A stretch of DNA of 17,400 nucleotides, from NCBI GenBank assembly GCA_022560215.1, contig JADFTO010000023.1, positions 1 to 17,400 of the forward strand. Direction: 5' to 3'. A model generated the notes under the pieces. That model saw only the letters and a program-made list of their open reading frames with translations, was not told where the DNA came from and did not search any database. The DNA is from Pseudomonadota bacterium. Lineage in GTDB: Bacteria; Pseudomonadota; Alphaproteobacteria; Rhodospirillales; 2-02-FULL-58-16. The first letter of the stretch is position 1. Each line of letters starts with the position of its first letter. Shown one piece after another: positions 1-6,798 of the stretch. The translations under genes and the position numbers were made by a program.

Positions 1-1
1 G

Positions 2-796
2 GGCGCCGCCGGGGTGCACTTCGAGGACCAGCTCGCCTCGGAAAAGAAGTGCGGCCACCTGGGGGGCAAGGTCCTGGTTCCGACGGGCCAGCATATCCGG
101 ACCCTGAACGCGGCCCGGCTGGCCGCCGACGTGATGGGCGTGCCGACCCTCATCATGGCCCGGACCGACGCCGACAGCGCCCGCCTGATCACCAGCGATA
201 TCGACGAGCGGGACCGCCCCTTCATCGACGGCGGGGAGCGCACCCGTGAAGGCTTCTACCGGGTGCGCGGGGGCCTCGAAAGCTGCATCGCCCGCGGCCT
301 CAGTTACGCGCCCTACGCGGACCTGCTGTGGTGGGAGACATCGAAGCCGAACCTGGACCAGGCCCGCGCCTTCGCCGAAGCGATCCACGAGGAATTCCCC
401 GGCAAGCTGCTGGCCTACAACTGTTCGCCTTCCTTCAACTGGGAAGCCAACCTGGGCCAGGACGTCATCGCCAGCTTCCGCGCCGAACTGGCGGCCATGG
501 GCTACCGGTTCCAGTTCGTCACCCTGGCCGGATTCCATCAACTCAACCACGGCATGTTCGAGCTCGCCCGCGGCTACGGCGCCCGCGGCATGCCGGCCTA
601 TGTGGACCTGCAGCGGGCCGAATTCGCCAGCGAGGCCGACGGCTACACCGCCACCCGCCATCAGCGGGAAGTGGGCACCGGCTATTTCGACGCCGTCGCC
701 ACCGCGCTCTCGGGCGGCGCGGCAAGCACCGTGGCCATGGGCGAGTCCACGGAGGCCGCCCAGTTCACCCGTGGCGTCGTCGAGGCGGCCGAGTAG
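2..796 (+). CDS. aceA: Isocitrate lyase, 3' part (5' end outside window)
   Basis: Cleaves isocitrate to glyoxylate and succinate, the first step of the glyoxylate shunt, in the cytoplasm. The frame is open from base 2. It begins just before the family's active-site signature KKCGHLGGKV, whose Cys is catalytic. Further isocitrate lyase blocks follow: ARTDADSA, a WWETSKP segment, NCSPSFNW, and the C-terminal HQREVGTGYFD. The 264 residues present match the C-terminal part of a bacterial enzyme of about 430 residues, so roughly 170-180 residues lie upstream. A GTG at 14 lies inside the conserved domain and is not the real start. The gene ends at TAG 794-796, 45 bases before a small unknown gene with a strong ribosome site. 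The family assignment is secure; which length class it belongs to cannot be seen. Confidence 0.95.
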   Translation, partial: GAAGVHFEDQLASEKKCGHLGGKVLVPTGQHIRTLNAARLAADVMGVPTLIMARTDADSARLITSDIDERDRPFIDGGERTREGFYRVRGGLESCIARGLSYAPYADLLWWETSKPNLDQARAFAEAIHEEFPGKLLAYNCSPSFNWEANLGQDVIASFRAELAAMGYRFQFVTLAGFHQLNHGMFELARGYGARGMPAYVDLQRAEFASEADGYTATRHQREVGTGYFDAVATALSGGAASTVAMGESTEAAQFTRGVVEAAE

Positions 797-841
797 CCCG
801 GCTGCGCCGGCGATGGGCCTTCAGATAAGGAGGACAAGACC

Positions 842-1096
842 ATGCAGCTGAGCAAGTCCAAGGCCCCCGCCCAGGCGGTGGGTCGCTTCCAGACCCTGGG
901 CGCGGAGGCACCCGTCGAACTCAACGTCGAGGAAAACTCCGCCGTTCTCATCATCGCCGAAGACCTGCACCGGCTGAACAGGTCCATCAGCGAGGCGGTG
1001 GCGGCCGGAATGACGGTGGAGATCCTGCGCTCGTCCCGTTGCCACAACGAGGCGGGGAACTGGGGCGACCAGGTGATGCTCAACGTCTCCAAGTAG
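842..1096 (+). CDS. Hypothetical 84-aa protein downstream of aceA
   Basis: I do not recognise a family. The 84-residue product has a Lys/Ala-rich N-terminus (MQLSKSKAPAQ), then alternating hydrophobic stretches (VELNVEENSAVLIIAEDL and AAGMTVEILRS) that look like a small alpha/beta domain. A Cys-His pair lies in SRCHNEAGNWG near the C-terminus. There is no signal peptide or membrane segment, so it is probably cytoplasmic. Translation is well supported by a near-perfect Shine-Dalgarno TAAGGAGG at 826-833, eight bases before the ATG. It lies 45 bases after aceA on the same strand with no obvious terminator between, so it is probably co-transcribed. Any role in glyoxylate metabolism is only a guess from position. 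Confidence 0.75.
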   Translation: MQLSKSKAPAQAVGRFQTLGAEAPVELNVEENSAVLIIAEDLHRLNRSISEAVAAGMTVEILRSSRCHNEAGNWGDQVMLNVSK

Positions 1097-1297
1097 GGGC
1101 TCGGCCCGGGTCGCTCCGCTACCGGCCCAGGTAGGCGCCTGTCCGCGCCCGCGCTCATCCGGCCGGTGCCCTGGAAGCCCCGCTCGCGCCCGCCCCGCCG
1201 CTCGCCGGGATGGTGATAGGCCCCGCGGGTCCGTTTTCCCGTCCCCTGGGATCAAACCGGGCTATGATGACCGGGGCCGGGTCTAGGGGAGGGAGCC

Positions 1298-1618
1298 ATG
1301 ATCGCCGTCATCTTCGAGGTCACCGTGGACGAGGAAAATGGACACCGCTATTTCGAGCTCGCGGCAAGCCTGCGCGGGGAACTGGAAACGGTTGACGGCT
1401 TTATCTCCGTCGAGCGCTTCCGGAGCGTGACGGACGACACCAAGTACGTATCCCTGTCGTTCTGGCGCGACCGGGCGGCCATCGAGGACTGGCACGGGAG
1501 GGCGGACCACCGCGACGCCCAGGACCAGGGCCGGGCGGGGATCTTCGAGGATTACCGCATCCGCGTCGCCGAGGTGTTCCGCGACTACGACATGGCCGCC
1601 GGCCGCCCGGAAGCCTGA
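1298..1618 (+). CDS. Antibiotic biosynthesis monooxygenase (ABM)-fold protein
   Basis: A 106-residue protein with the pattern of the ABM dimeric ferredoxin-like fold. The first strand is MIAVIFEVTVDEE, followed by a helix, then a 'DGFISVERFRS' strand and a 'YVSLSFWRDRAAIEDW' segment typical of the family (strand, Trp-Arg, then a helix with a Trp). The next block, HRDAQDQGR, matches the usual 'H..A...G' stretch. Despite the family name, many members are small stress or unknown-function proteins, so the reaction is not assigned. The ATG at 1298 follows a strong purine-rich site (GGGGAGGGAG). A TATGAT hexamer at 1263-1268 could be a -10 box, but no good -35 accompanies it. The bactofilin gene starts 29 bases downstream, so the two probably share a transcript. 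Confidence 0.8.
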   Translation: MIAVIFEVTVDEENGHRYFELAASLRGELETVDGFISVERFRSVTDDTKYVSLSFWRDRAAIEDWHGRADHRDAQDQGRAGIFEDYRIRVAEVFRDYDMAAGRPEA

Positions 1619-1647
1619 GAACCCCCGGCGAAGGGAGGACTGGGCCG

Positions 1648-2073
1648 GTGAACGATTCCCTGCCCCGCGGCCCGGCGGACCCGGCTCAAGGCACGGCCCC
1701 GAGGCCCACGCTCATCGGCGGGAACTTGCGCGTGCGGGGGACCCTGGAGAGCACCGGCGCCGTTCAAATCGAGGGCACCGTCGACGGCGATGTCCGGGTC
1801 GCCAGCATCGTCGTCGGCGTGAAGGGGTCGGTGACGGGCAACGTGGTCGCCGACACCATCGACGTGCACGGGTTCGTGCGCGGAAACATCGAGGCCCGAA
1901 TCGTCGAATTGGAAGCGACGGCCCACGTCGTCGGGGATACCACGCACCAGGTCCTGCGCGTCGAGAGGGGCGCCTGCCTGGACGGCAATTACAGGACCAT
2001 GGGCAAGTCCCGGGAGGGGCCGGCGGCCGCCGCCCCGGAGGGGGCGCCGAAGGGACGCGGTCCCGGCCCTTAA
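1648..2073 (+). CDS. Bactofilin family cytoskeletal protein
   Basis: Bactofilins polymerise without nucleotide into filaments and organise cell-shape or envelope enzymes at the inner face of the membrane. The 141-residue protein has the expected plan: a short disordered Pro/Gly-rich head (residues 1-20), a right-handed beta-helix core of short repeating strands (about 21-115, with motifs TLIGGNLRVRGTLES, GTVDGDVRV, GSVTGNVVADTIDVHG and ARIVELEA), and a disordered Gly/Pro/Ala tail. The start is GTG at 1648, after GAAGGGAGGA; no ATG fits the domain start. The TAA stop at 2071-2073 is followed in the same frame by 58 sense codons that include a membrane segment (see the fragment at 2074-2250). 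A LytM/M23 peptidase gene, a frequent bactofilin partner, is not visible here. Confidence 0.9.
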   Translation: MNDSLPRGPADPAQGTAPRPTLIGGNLRVRGTLESTGAVQIEGTVDGDVRVASIVVGVKGSVTGNVVADTIDVHGFVRGNIEARIVELEATAHVVGDTTHQVLRVERGACLDGNYRTMGKSREGPAAAAPEGAPKGRGPGP

Positions 2074-2250
2074 CAAAACAAAACCATTGCAACCGGTGCC
2101 GGGCGCGAGCTCAACGCCAAGCACTACCTCGCCTTCGAGGGCTTCATCACGGCGGGCGTGCTCTATTTCCTGCTGACCTTCGCCATCGTCGGCCTCTTCA
2201 AGCAGTGGGAGAAGGCTTGGTTCGCCCACCTCAAACCCCGGGAGGGCTGA
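2074..2250 (+). pseudogene. Remnant: C-terminus of a polar amino-acid ABC transporter permease (probable)
   Basis: An open stretch of 58 codons ends at TGA 2248-2250 and has no ATG, GTG or TTG start after the bactofilin stop. From about 2098 it reads AGRELNAKHYLAFEGF, then a hydrophobic helix ITAGVLYFLLTFAIVGLF and a basic tail KQWEKAWFAHLKPREG. This resembles the last membrane helix and cytoplasmic tail of HisM/ArtM-type permeases. Codon use is G+C-rich in third positions, as in real genes here, whereas the junction (ACAAAACAAAACCATT) is AT-rich. No other transporter parts lie nearby, so it looks like the scar of a deleted transporter operon. It lies in the same frame as the bactofilin. The family match is from memory of the pattern and moderate; an independent small membrane protein using a rare ATT start is less likely. 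Confidence 0.5.
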
Positions 2251-2263
2251 GGCCGCGGGGCGG

Positions 2264-3250
2264 TCAGACCCTCACCGGTTGCCCGCTGCCGAGCGATGCC
2301 GCGGCGGCGTCGGCGAGTATGAGGGCGCGGCGGCCGTCTTCGGCTCCGACCAGGGGCGGCTTTCCCTCGCCGACGCAGTCGAGGAAATGATCCAGCTCGC
2401 GGCGGTAGGCGTCGGCGTAGCGTTCTTCGAAGAAGTAAAGCGGCTTATCGGTGTGGACGCCGTTTGCGTCGCTTATCTCTAGCGTGGTCGGGGTCCGGTT
2501 GCCGGCCCTGAGCATGCCTTCGGAGCCGAACACCTCGATCCGCTGGTCGTAGCCGTAGACGGCCCGCTCGCTGTTGCTGATCTGGCACAGCGCTCCGTCG
2601 GCGGTCCTCAGGGTGACGGCGGCGGTGTCGACGTCGCCCGCCTCCCCGATGGCGGGGTCGATCAGGCAGGCGGCGGCGGCGTAGACCTCAACCGGCTCGG
2701 CGCCCAACAGCCAACGGGCCATGTCGAAGTCGTGAATCATCATGTCGCGGAACAGGCCGCCGGACTTCCGGACGTAATCCAGGGGCGGCGGTTCCGGGTC
2801 GCGGCTGGTGATGGCGACAAGCTCCACCTTGCCGATCCGTCCGCCCCGCAGCGCCTCGTGGAGGGCGGCGAACCCGGGATCGAAACGGCGGTTGAAGCCG
2901 ACCTGCATGACGGCGCCCGTCTCCTCGACCGTCTTGACCACGGCATCGGCCCGGGCGATGTCGAGGTCGATGGGCTTCTCGCAGAAGACCGCCTTGCCGG
3001 CCCGGCAGGCGGCTTGGGATATGTCGGCGTGGGTGTCGGTGGAGGAGGCGACGATCACCGCGTCCAGTGCGGGATCGCGGAGCGCGGCTTCGGCCTCCAC
3101 CACCTGGGCGCCGTGCCTCGCCGCCATGTCCCGGGCCGCTTGTCTGTCTACGTCGACCACGTAGCGGAGCACCGAACGGGGGTTGAGGGTGACGTTGGCG
3201 GCGTGAATGGCGCCCATGCACCCGGCCCCGAACTGGCAGATTTGGATCAT
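2264..3250 (-). CDS. iolG: Gfo/Idh/MocA oxidoreductase, inositol 2-dehydrogenase (IolG)-like
   Basis: Probably an NAD-dependent sugar or polyol dehydrogenase, such as myo-inositol to 2-keto-myo-inositol, in the cytoplasm. Of 328 residues, the N-terminal Rossmann domain carries FGAGCMGAIHAAN (7-19) and the family CEKPIDLD block (90-97) with the catalytic Lys92. The C-terminal domain carries GGLFRDMMIHDFDMARW (164-180), in which Asp169 and His173 match the Asp/His pair of IolG. Length is typical for IolG (about 330). The start ATG at 3250 follows GAGGGGGC. It is divergent from the substrate-binding protein gene, with about 230 bases of shared upstream region. The overall fold is certain. The inositol substrate is an inference from the RDMMIHDFDMARW block, since related enzymes act on scyllo-inositol, glucose or sugar acids. 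No other iol gene is visible. Confidence 0.85.
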   Translation of the reverse strand: MIQICQFGAGCMGAIHAANVTLNPRSVLRYVVDVDRQAARDMAARHGAQVVEAEAALRDPALDAVIVASSTDTHADISQAACRAGKAVFCEKPIDLDIARADAVVKTVEETGAVMQVGFNRRFDPGFAALHEALRGGRIGKVELVAITSRDPEPPPLDYVRKSGGLFRDMMIHDFDMARWLLGAEPVEVYAAAACLIDPAIGEAGDVDTAAVTLRTADGALCQISNSERAVYGYDQRIEVFGSEGMLRAGNRTPTTLEISDANGVHTDKPLYFFEERYADAYRRELDHFLDCVGEGKPPLVGAEDGRRALILADAAAASLGSGQPVRV

Positions 3251-3318
3251 CCGCGCCCCCTCGGCCGGCCTCCGGGATCGAGGGTATCAACGAAGCCGCG
3301 GCATGAACACAGTTTAAA

Positions 3319-3347
3319 TTGGACTCTTCGCTAGATGATCATATGCT
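3319..3347 (+). promoter_or_regulatory. Possible sigma-70-type promoter for the substrate-binding protein gene
   Basis: TTGGAC (3319-3324) and TATGCT (3342-3347) are separated by 17 bases, in an AT-richer patch than the surroundings. Transcription would start near 3354 and give a leader of about 130 bases that holds the alternative structures noted at 3405-3483. Match to consensus is modest (3/6 and 4/6), so this is tentative. Confidence 0.35.
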
Positions 3348-3404
3348 TCCTTGCGTTCCCGGCGCCATGACACCTTGCAGATCACTGAATCGAAGGGGCG
3401 CGGG

Positions 3405-3483
3405 ATTCAACCCGGAAGGACCGGCCTTGAATGCCGGCATAACCGGTTTACAGAAAATAAGCTTATTCAAGGAGGGTTCTAAA
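3405..3483 (+). promoter_or_regulatory. Switch-like leader able to sequester the ribosome binding site
   Basis: Three segments compete. Segment A, ATTCAACCCGG (3405-3415), pairs with segment B, CCGGCCTTGAAT (3421-3432), as six plus four base pairs around a small internal loop, with loop AAGGA. The last eight bases of B, CCTTGAAT (3425-3432), are also perfectly complementary to segment C, ATTCAAGG (3465-3472), which overlaps the Shine-Dalgarno AAGGAGGG (3469-3476). A:B leaves the ribosome site free; B:C covers it. A perfect 12-bp palindrome, AATAAGCTTATT (3456-3467), abuts the site and could add structure or bind a protein. No known riboswitch class is recognised. The pairings are read directly; regulatory function is inference. 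Confidence 0.4.
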
Positions 3484-4518
3484 GTGAATAAATCAATCTA
3501 TGGTGGCGCAACACTTGCGGCCGCCGTCACGGCCATTGCCACACTTTCCGCAGCTCAGGCGGCGGAAAAGTTGATCGTTTATTGCAGTCCCCAGGCCGAG
3601 TACTGCGAAATCGTCGCCACTGAGTTCGAGAAGGCCACCGGCCTAAAGGTTTCCATGATCCGCAAGAGCACGGGCGAATCCTATGCCCAGATAAGGGCCG
3701 AAAGAAAAAACCCCAAGGGCGACATCTGGTGGGGAGGCACCGGTGATCCGCATCTCCAGGCGGCCGAGGAAGGCCTGACCCTGCCCTACGTTTCACCCGT
3801 TCGGGGTGAGCTTCAGGATTGGGCCTTGAGGCCCGCCAAGCTGTCCGGCGACCGGACGGTGGGCATCTACGCCGGCGCCCTCGGCTTCGGTTACAATACC
3901 GAACTCCTGGCCAAGAAAGGCATGCCCGAGCCCAAGTGCTGGAAAGACTTGCTGAAACCCGTCTACAAGGGCGAGATCCAGATGGCGAACCCGAACTCGT
4001 CGGGCACCGCCTATACGGCGCTGGCCACCATCATTCAGCTGTTCGGCGAGGAAGGCGGCTTCGATTACATGAAGAAGCTGCACAAAAACATAAACCAGTA
4101 CACCAAGTCGGGCTCGGCCGGGATCAAGGCGGCCGGCCGGGGCGAGAACACCATCGGCATCACCTTCCTGGCCGACGCCGTCAACATCGCCGCCAAGGGC
4201 TTCCCGATCAAGGCGGTGTCCCCGTGCGAGGGGACCGGTTACGAGGTCGGCGGCATGAGCATCATCAAGGGCGCCCGCAACATGGCTAACGCCAAGAAGT
4301 TCTACGACTGGGCCCTAACCGCCGAGGCCATGGAACTCGGCGCCAAGGTCAAGCAGTTCGAGACCCCGGCCAACAAGAACGCAAAGGTGCCGCCCGAAGC
4401 GCCGAAGCTGGAAGACATCAAGCTGATCGACTATGACTTCAAGAAGTATGGCTCCAAGGCCGAACGCACCCGCCTGCTCGCCAAGTGGGACAAAGAGGTG
4501 AAGTCGCTGCCGCGTTAA
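3484..4518 (+). CDS. Periplasmic ABC transporter substrate-binding protein (iron(III)/FbpA-AfuA type), orphan
   Basis: A 344-residue periplasmic binding protein that would deliver a ligand to an ABC importer. Residues 1-26 are a signal peptide: NK near the start, a hydrophobic Ala/Thr-rich core, and cleavage after SAAQA. The mature part starts EKLIVYCSPQAEYCEIVATEF, followed by a GDIWWGGTGDPHLQAAEEG block, GALGFGYNTELL, and ANPNSSGTAYT, as in the COG1840 iron/2-aminoethylphosphonate group. I chose GTG 3484 rather than upstream in-frame starts because AAGGAGGG lies 7 bases before it and the signal peptide begins there. The usual FbpB/FbpC-type permease and ATPase genes do not follow; the next gene is convergent. 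The ligand is therefore unknown: iron, a phosphonate, a polyamine or an organic anion are all possible. Its leader may control translation. Confidence 0.85.
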   Translation: MNKSIYGGATLAAAVTAIATLSAAQAAEKLIVYCSPQAEYCEIVATEFEKATGLKVSMIRKSTGESYAQIRAERKNPKGDIWWGGTGDPHLQAAEEGLTLPYVSPVRGELQDWALRPAKLSGDRTVGIYAGALGFGYNTELLAKKGMPEPKCWKDLLKPVYKGEIQMANPNSSGTAYTALATIIQLFGEEGGFDYMKKLHKNINQYTKSGSAGIKAAGRGENTIGITFLADAVNIAAKGFPIKAVSPCEGTGYEVGGMSIIKGARNMANAKKFYDWALTAEAMELGAKVKQFETPANKNAKVPPEAPKLEDIKLIDYDFKKYGSKAERTRLLAKWDKEVKSLPR

Positions 4519-4535
4519 GCGTCGCGGCCGGGTTT

Positions 4536-4579
4536 CGGGGGATCGACTTGCCGGGGGTTTTCCGGGATTCGATTCCCCG
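4536..4579. terminator. Possible hairpin terminator between convergent genes
   Basis: CGGGGGATCGA (4536-4546) pairs with TCGATTCCCCG (4569-4579) over 11 positions with one G-U wobble. CCGG/CCGG inside the 22-base loop can form an inner stem. It lies between the convergent ends of the binding-protein gene and the phosphatase gene. There is no long T run after it, so it could be Rho-assisted or simply a 3'-end stabilising structure. Confidence 0.4.
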
Positions 4580-4618
4580 TTATCTTCCGCCTGGGTACCG
4601 AAACCAGGCGGCCCCCCC

Positions 4619-5413
4619 TCAACCGAGACCGCTCACCCGCTTCATGCCCTCTGCCAGGCCGGGGGCGGCGACGGCGATGGGGTTGCCGCGAATGAGCCCG
4701 TCGCCGGCCAGGAAGTCGTTGTCCCAGCACCCCGTCTCGCGGGCCAGCGCCAAGGCCGCCGCGCAATCCCAGGAATTGAGGTGGGCTTCGTAGTAGCCGA
4801 GCAGGCGGCCGGCGGCGACGTAAGCGATCATCAGGGCGGCGGAGCCGTATTCGACGTACGCGCCGCCTTCTCCGAGCAGCCGCTCGAGGGCCGCCAACGC
4901 GGGCGCCGGCGGCAGGCGCGGGGAATGGCCGATGCCGACCATGCCCTCGGAAAAGCTGGTCGCCTGGCTGCAACGGATTTGATCGCCGTTGAGGTGGGCG
5001 CCGTGGCCGCGGCTGACGGTGAACATCTCGTCTGCGTTGGGATTGAATATGACGCCGATCTCCACCTCGCCGCCGGCCAGGTAGGCGATGGAGACGCACC
5101 ACACCGGCAAGCCCGCGACGAAACAAGACGTCCCGTCTATGGGATCGACCACCCAGACGCCGGGGGCCTTGCCGTCGAGGCCGCGGGACCCGGTTTCCTC
5201 GCCTAAGAAGGCGTCTTCCGGGAAGAGGGCCCAGAGGCGGTCCCCGATGAGCTTCTCGACGGCGGAGTCGGCCTCGCTGACCTGGGAGCGGTCGTCCTTG
5301 AACTCGACCGTCAGTGCCTTGTAGTCCCGGAAGTAGCCAAGCGCGAGCCCGCCTGCCTCGCGGGCGATCACGCGGGCGGCGGCGAAGCGGGCCTGGATGT
5401 CCGTCTCGGTCAT
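4619..5413 (-). CDS. Inositol monophosphatase family protein
   Basis: A Mg-dependent sugar-phosphate phosphatase of the SuhB/IMPase/CysQ superfamily, cytoplasmic. The 264 residues carry all metal-site motifs: GEETG (71-75, Glu72-Glu73), WVVDPIDGTSCF (87-98, Asp90 and Asp93), and NSWDCAAALALARETG (213-228, Asp216). Length is normal for the family. I chose ATG 5413, preceded by CAGGAAAC, over an in-frame TTG at 5434 that overlaps the stop of the upstream gene. It is the last gene of a three-gene minus-strand operon, starting 17 bases after the dehydrogenase stop. In members acting on inositol or histidinol phosphate the motif is usually DGTTNF; here it is DGTSCF, so the exact substrate is open. 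Confidence 0.9.
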   Translation of the reverse strand: MTETDIQARFAAARVIAREAGGLALGYFRDYKALTVEFKDDRSQVSEADSAVEKLIGDRLWALFPEDAFLGEETGSRGLDGKAPGVWVVDPIDGTSCFVAGLPVWCVSIAYLAGGEVEIGVIFNPNADEMFTVSRGHGAHLNGDQIRCSQATSFSEGMVGIGHSPRLPPAPALAALERLLGEGGAYVEYGSAALMIAYVAAGRLLGYYEAHLNSWDCAAALALARETGCWDNDFLAGDGLIRGNPIAVAAPGLAEGMKRVSGLG

Positions 5414-5430
5414 GTTTCCTGCCCCTGCCG

Positions 5431-6294
5431 TCAATCCGGGCCGCCGCCGCCCCGGATGAACTCGAAGATTCGGGTGAAGTCGCTTCCGGGCAGCGCCCGG
5501 TCGCAGGCCGCCCAGATGCCGGCGACGGCGCCGCCGAGCGCGTCTGGCGAGCCGGCGGCGCGCGTGTTCTCCAAATACAGCCGGATATCCTTGGCGATGA
5601 GCGCGGTCTTGAACCCGGCGTCGAAGGTGCCGGTGAGCACGCGGTCCGGGAACTTGTCACGCGACGCCGAGTTGACGCCCGACGAGACGTTGATCACGTC
5701 CAGCATGGTCTTCATGTCCAGCCCCTGGGTGAGCCCGTAAAGGATGGCTTCCGAGGTGGCCGCCATGGCCGTTCCGGAAAGGAAGTTGTTGAGCATCTTC
5801 ATAGCCTGGCCCTGGCCCGGCTCGTCCCCGACGTGGAAGACGTTGGCCGAGAAGGATGCGAGCGCGTCGCGGCGCCGGTCCAGCTCGCCTGCCGGTCCCG
5901 CCCACATGACCGTCACGGTCCCGGCCAGGGCGCCGGCCCGGCCGCCGCTCACCGGCGCGTCCACGTAAAGGACGCCCGCCGCCTTGCATACGACCGCCGC
6001 CTCCCGGGCGGCATCCGGGCCGATGGTGGAAAGGTCGACGACGACCGTGGCGCGCCGGCCGCCGGCTTCGGCGATCTCCCCGGCCACGGCCAGGGTCGCG
6101 GGACCGTCGGGGAGGGACAGGAAAACCGTGTCGGCGGCGGCCGCCACCTCGCCCGCCGACGCCGCCCGGGCCGCGCCCCCCGGCGCCGGCACGTCCGCCT
6201 TGTCGTGGACGGTGAGATCAAAACCGGCCCCGGCCAGATGCCCGGCCAGGGGGCCGCCCATCTGGCCGAGGCCGATGAAGCCGAAGGCATCCAT
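5431..6294 (-). CDS. 3-Hydroxyisobutyrate dehydrogenase-family NAD(P)-dependent beta-hydroxyacid dehydrogenase
   Basis: Oxidises a beta-hydroxyacid, or reduces the semialdehyde, using NAD(P). The 287-residue protein has the N-terminal Rossmann motif GFIGLGQMGGP (5-15), the substrate-binding DAPVSGG (112-118), the catalytic helix GQGQAMKMLNN (160-170, Lys166), and FKTALIAKDIRLY near 228-240. Full length for the family. It sits two bases after the carboxymuconolactone decarboxylase-family gene and 17 bases before the phosphatase gene, so translation is probably coupled. Subfamily candidates are 3-hydroxyisobutyrate, tartronate semialdehyde and L-threonate dehydrogenases; the sequence alone does not decide. 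The C-terminus ends in a Gly-rich RGGGGPD tail. Confidence 0.9.
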   Translation of the reverse strand: MDAFGFIGLGQMGGPLAGHLAGAGFDLTVHDKADVPAPGGAARAASAGEVAAAADTVFLSLPDGPATLAVAGEIAEAGGRRATVVVDLSTIGPDAAREAAVVCKAAGVLYVDAPVSGGRAGALAGTVTVMWAGPAGELDRRRDALASFSANVFHVGDEPGQGQAMKMLNNFLSGTAMAATSEAILYGLTQGLDMKTMLDVINVSSGVNSASRDKFPDRVLTGTFDAGFKTALIAKDIRLYLENTRAAGSPDALGGAVAGIWAACDRALPGSDFTRIFEFIRGGGGPD

Positions 6295-6296
6295 CG

Positions 6297-6698
6297 CTAT
6301 CTCGGGTCCAGGCCGGAGGTGTCGATTCCTTCCGCCTCCAGGACCTCGCGGGCGCAGCGGAAGGCCTCGATACCCGCCGGGATGCCGCAGTAGATGGCGA
6401 TCTGGAACAGGATCTCGCGCAATTCCTCGAGACTGAGGCCGTTGGTGATGGCGCCCTTGAAATGGTGCTTGAACTCCGTTTGCCGGTTCAGGGCGGCGAG
6501 CATGCCGAGGTTGAGCATGCTGCGCTCGCGCTTGGCAAGGACGCCCTGGCCCCAGGTGCCGCCCCAGCAGTACTCGGTGACCATGTTCTGGAAGTCGCGG
6601 TTGAAGTTGTCGGCGTTGTCGAAGGCGGCTTTCACGTGGTCCTCGCCCAGGACCTCCTTGCGGACTTTAAGGCCTCGTTCGAATTGTTCGGTGCTCAT
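6297..6698 (-). CDS. Carboxymuconolactone decarboxylase family protein
   Basis: A 133-residue small helical protein of the CMD/PcaC/AhpD group, the first gene of the minus-strand operon. The visible PcaC-type pattern is: GLKVRKEVLGEDHV near the N-terminus, a WGQGVLAKRERSMLNLGMLAAL helix, FKHHFKGAITNGLSLEELREI, then a YCGIPAGIEAFRCAREV helix. There is no CxxC peroxidase pair as in AhpD, so a decarboxylase-like or unknown role is more likely than thiol redox. True PcaC acts on 4-carboxymuconolactone in protocatechuate breakdown, but no other pca gene is near, so the symbol is withheld. The start ATG at 6698 is backed by a strong GAGGAGGAT site. It is divergent from the acyl-CoA dehydrogenase gene with 100 bases between. 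Confidence 0.88.
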   Translation of the reverse strand: MSTEQFERGLKVRKEVLGEDHVKAAFDNADNFNRDFQNMVTEYCWGGTWGQGVLAKRERSMLNLGMLAALNRQTEFKHHFKGAITNGLSLEELREILFQIAIYCGIPAGIEAFRCAREVLEAEGIDTSGLDPR

Positions 6699-6798
6699 GA
6701 TATCCTCCTCGGGTTCCGGTTCGGCCCAAGCATAGCCAATCCCATTGCGCCGCCGCTACATCGATGGCACGGTGGCCGCCCATGATAAGGTTAGGGCC

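Noticed and set aside
3319..3483. N-terminal extension of the substrate-binding protein from 3319
   Set aside because: The extension would bury the signal peptide 55 residues inside the protein; the strong Shine-Dalgarno and signal peptide support GTG 3484.
4536..4579. Attachment site or mobile-element end at the palindromic sequence after the binding-protein gene
   Set aside because: No integrase, transposase or target duplication is visible; a transcription-end hairpin between convergent genes explains it.
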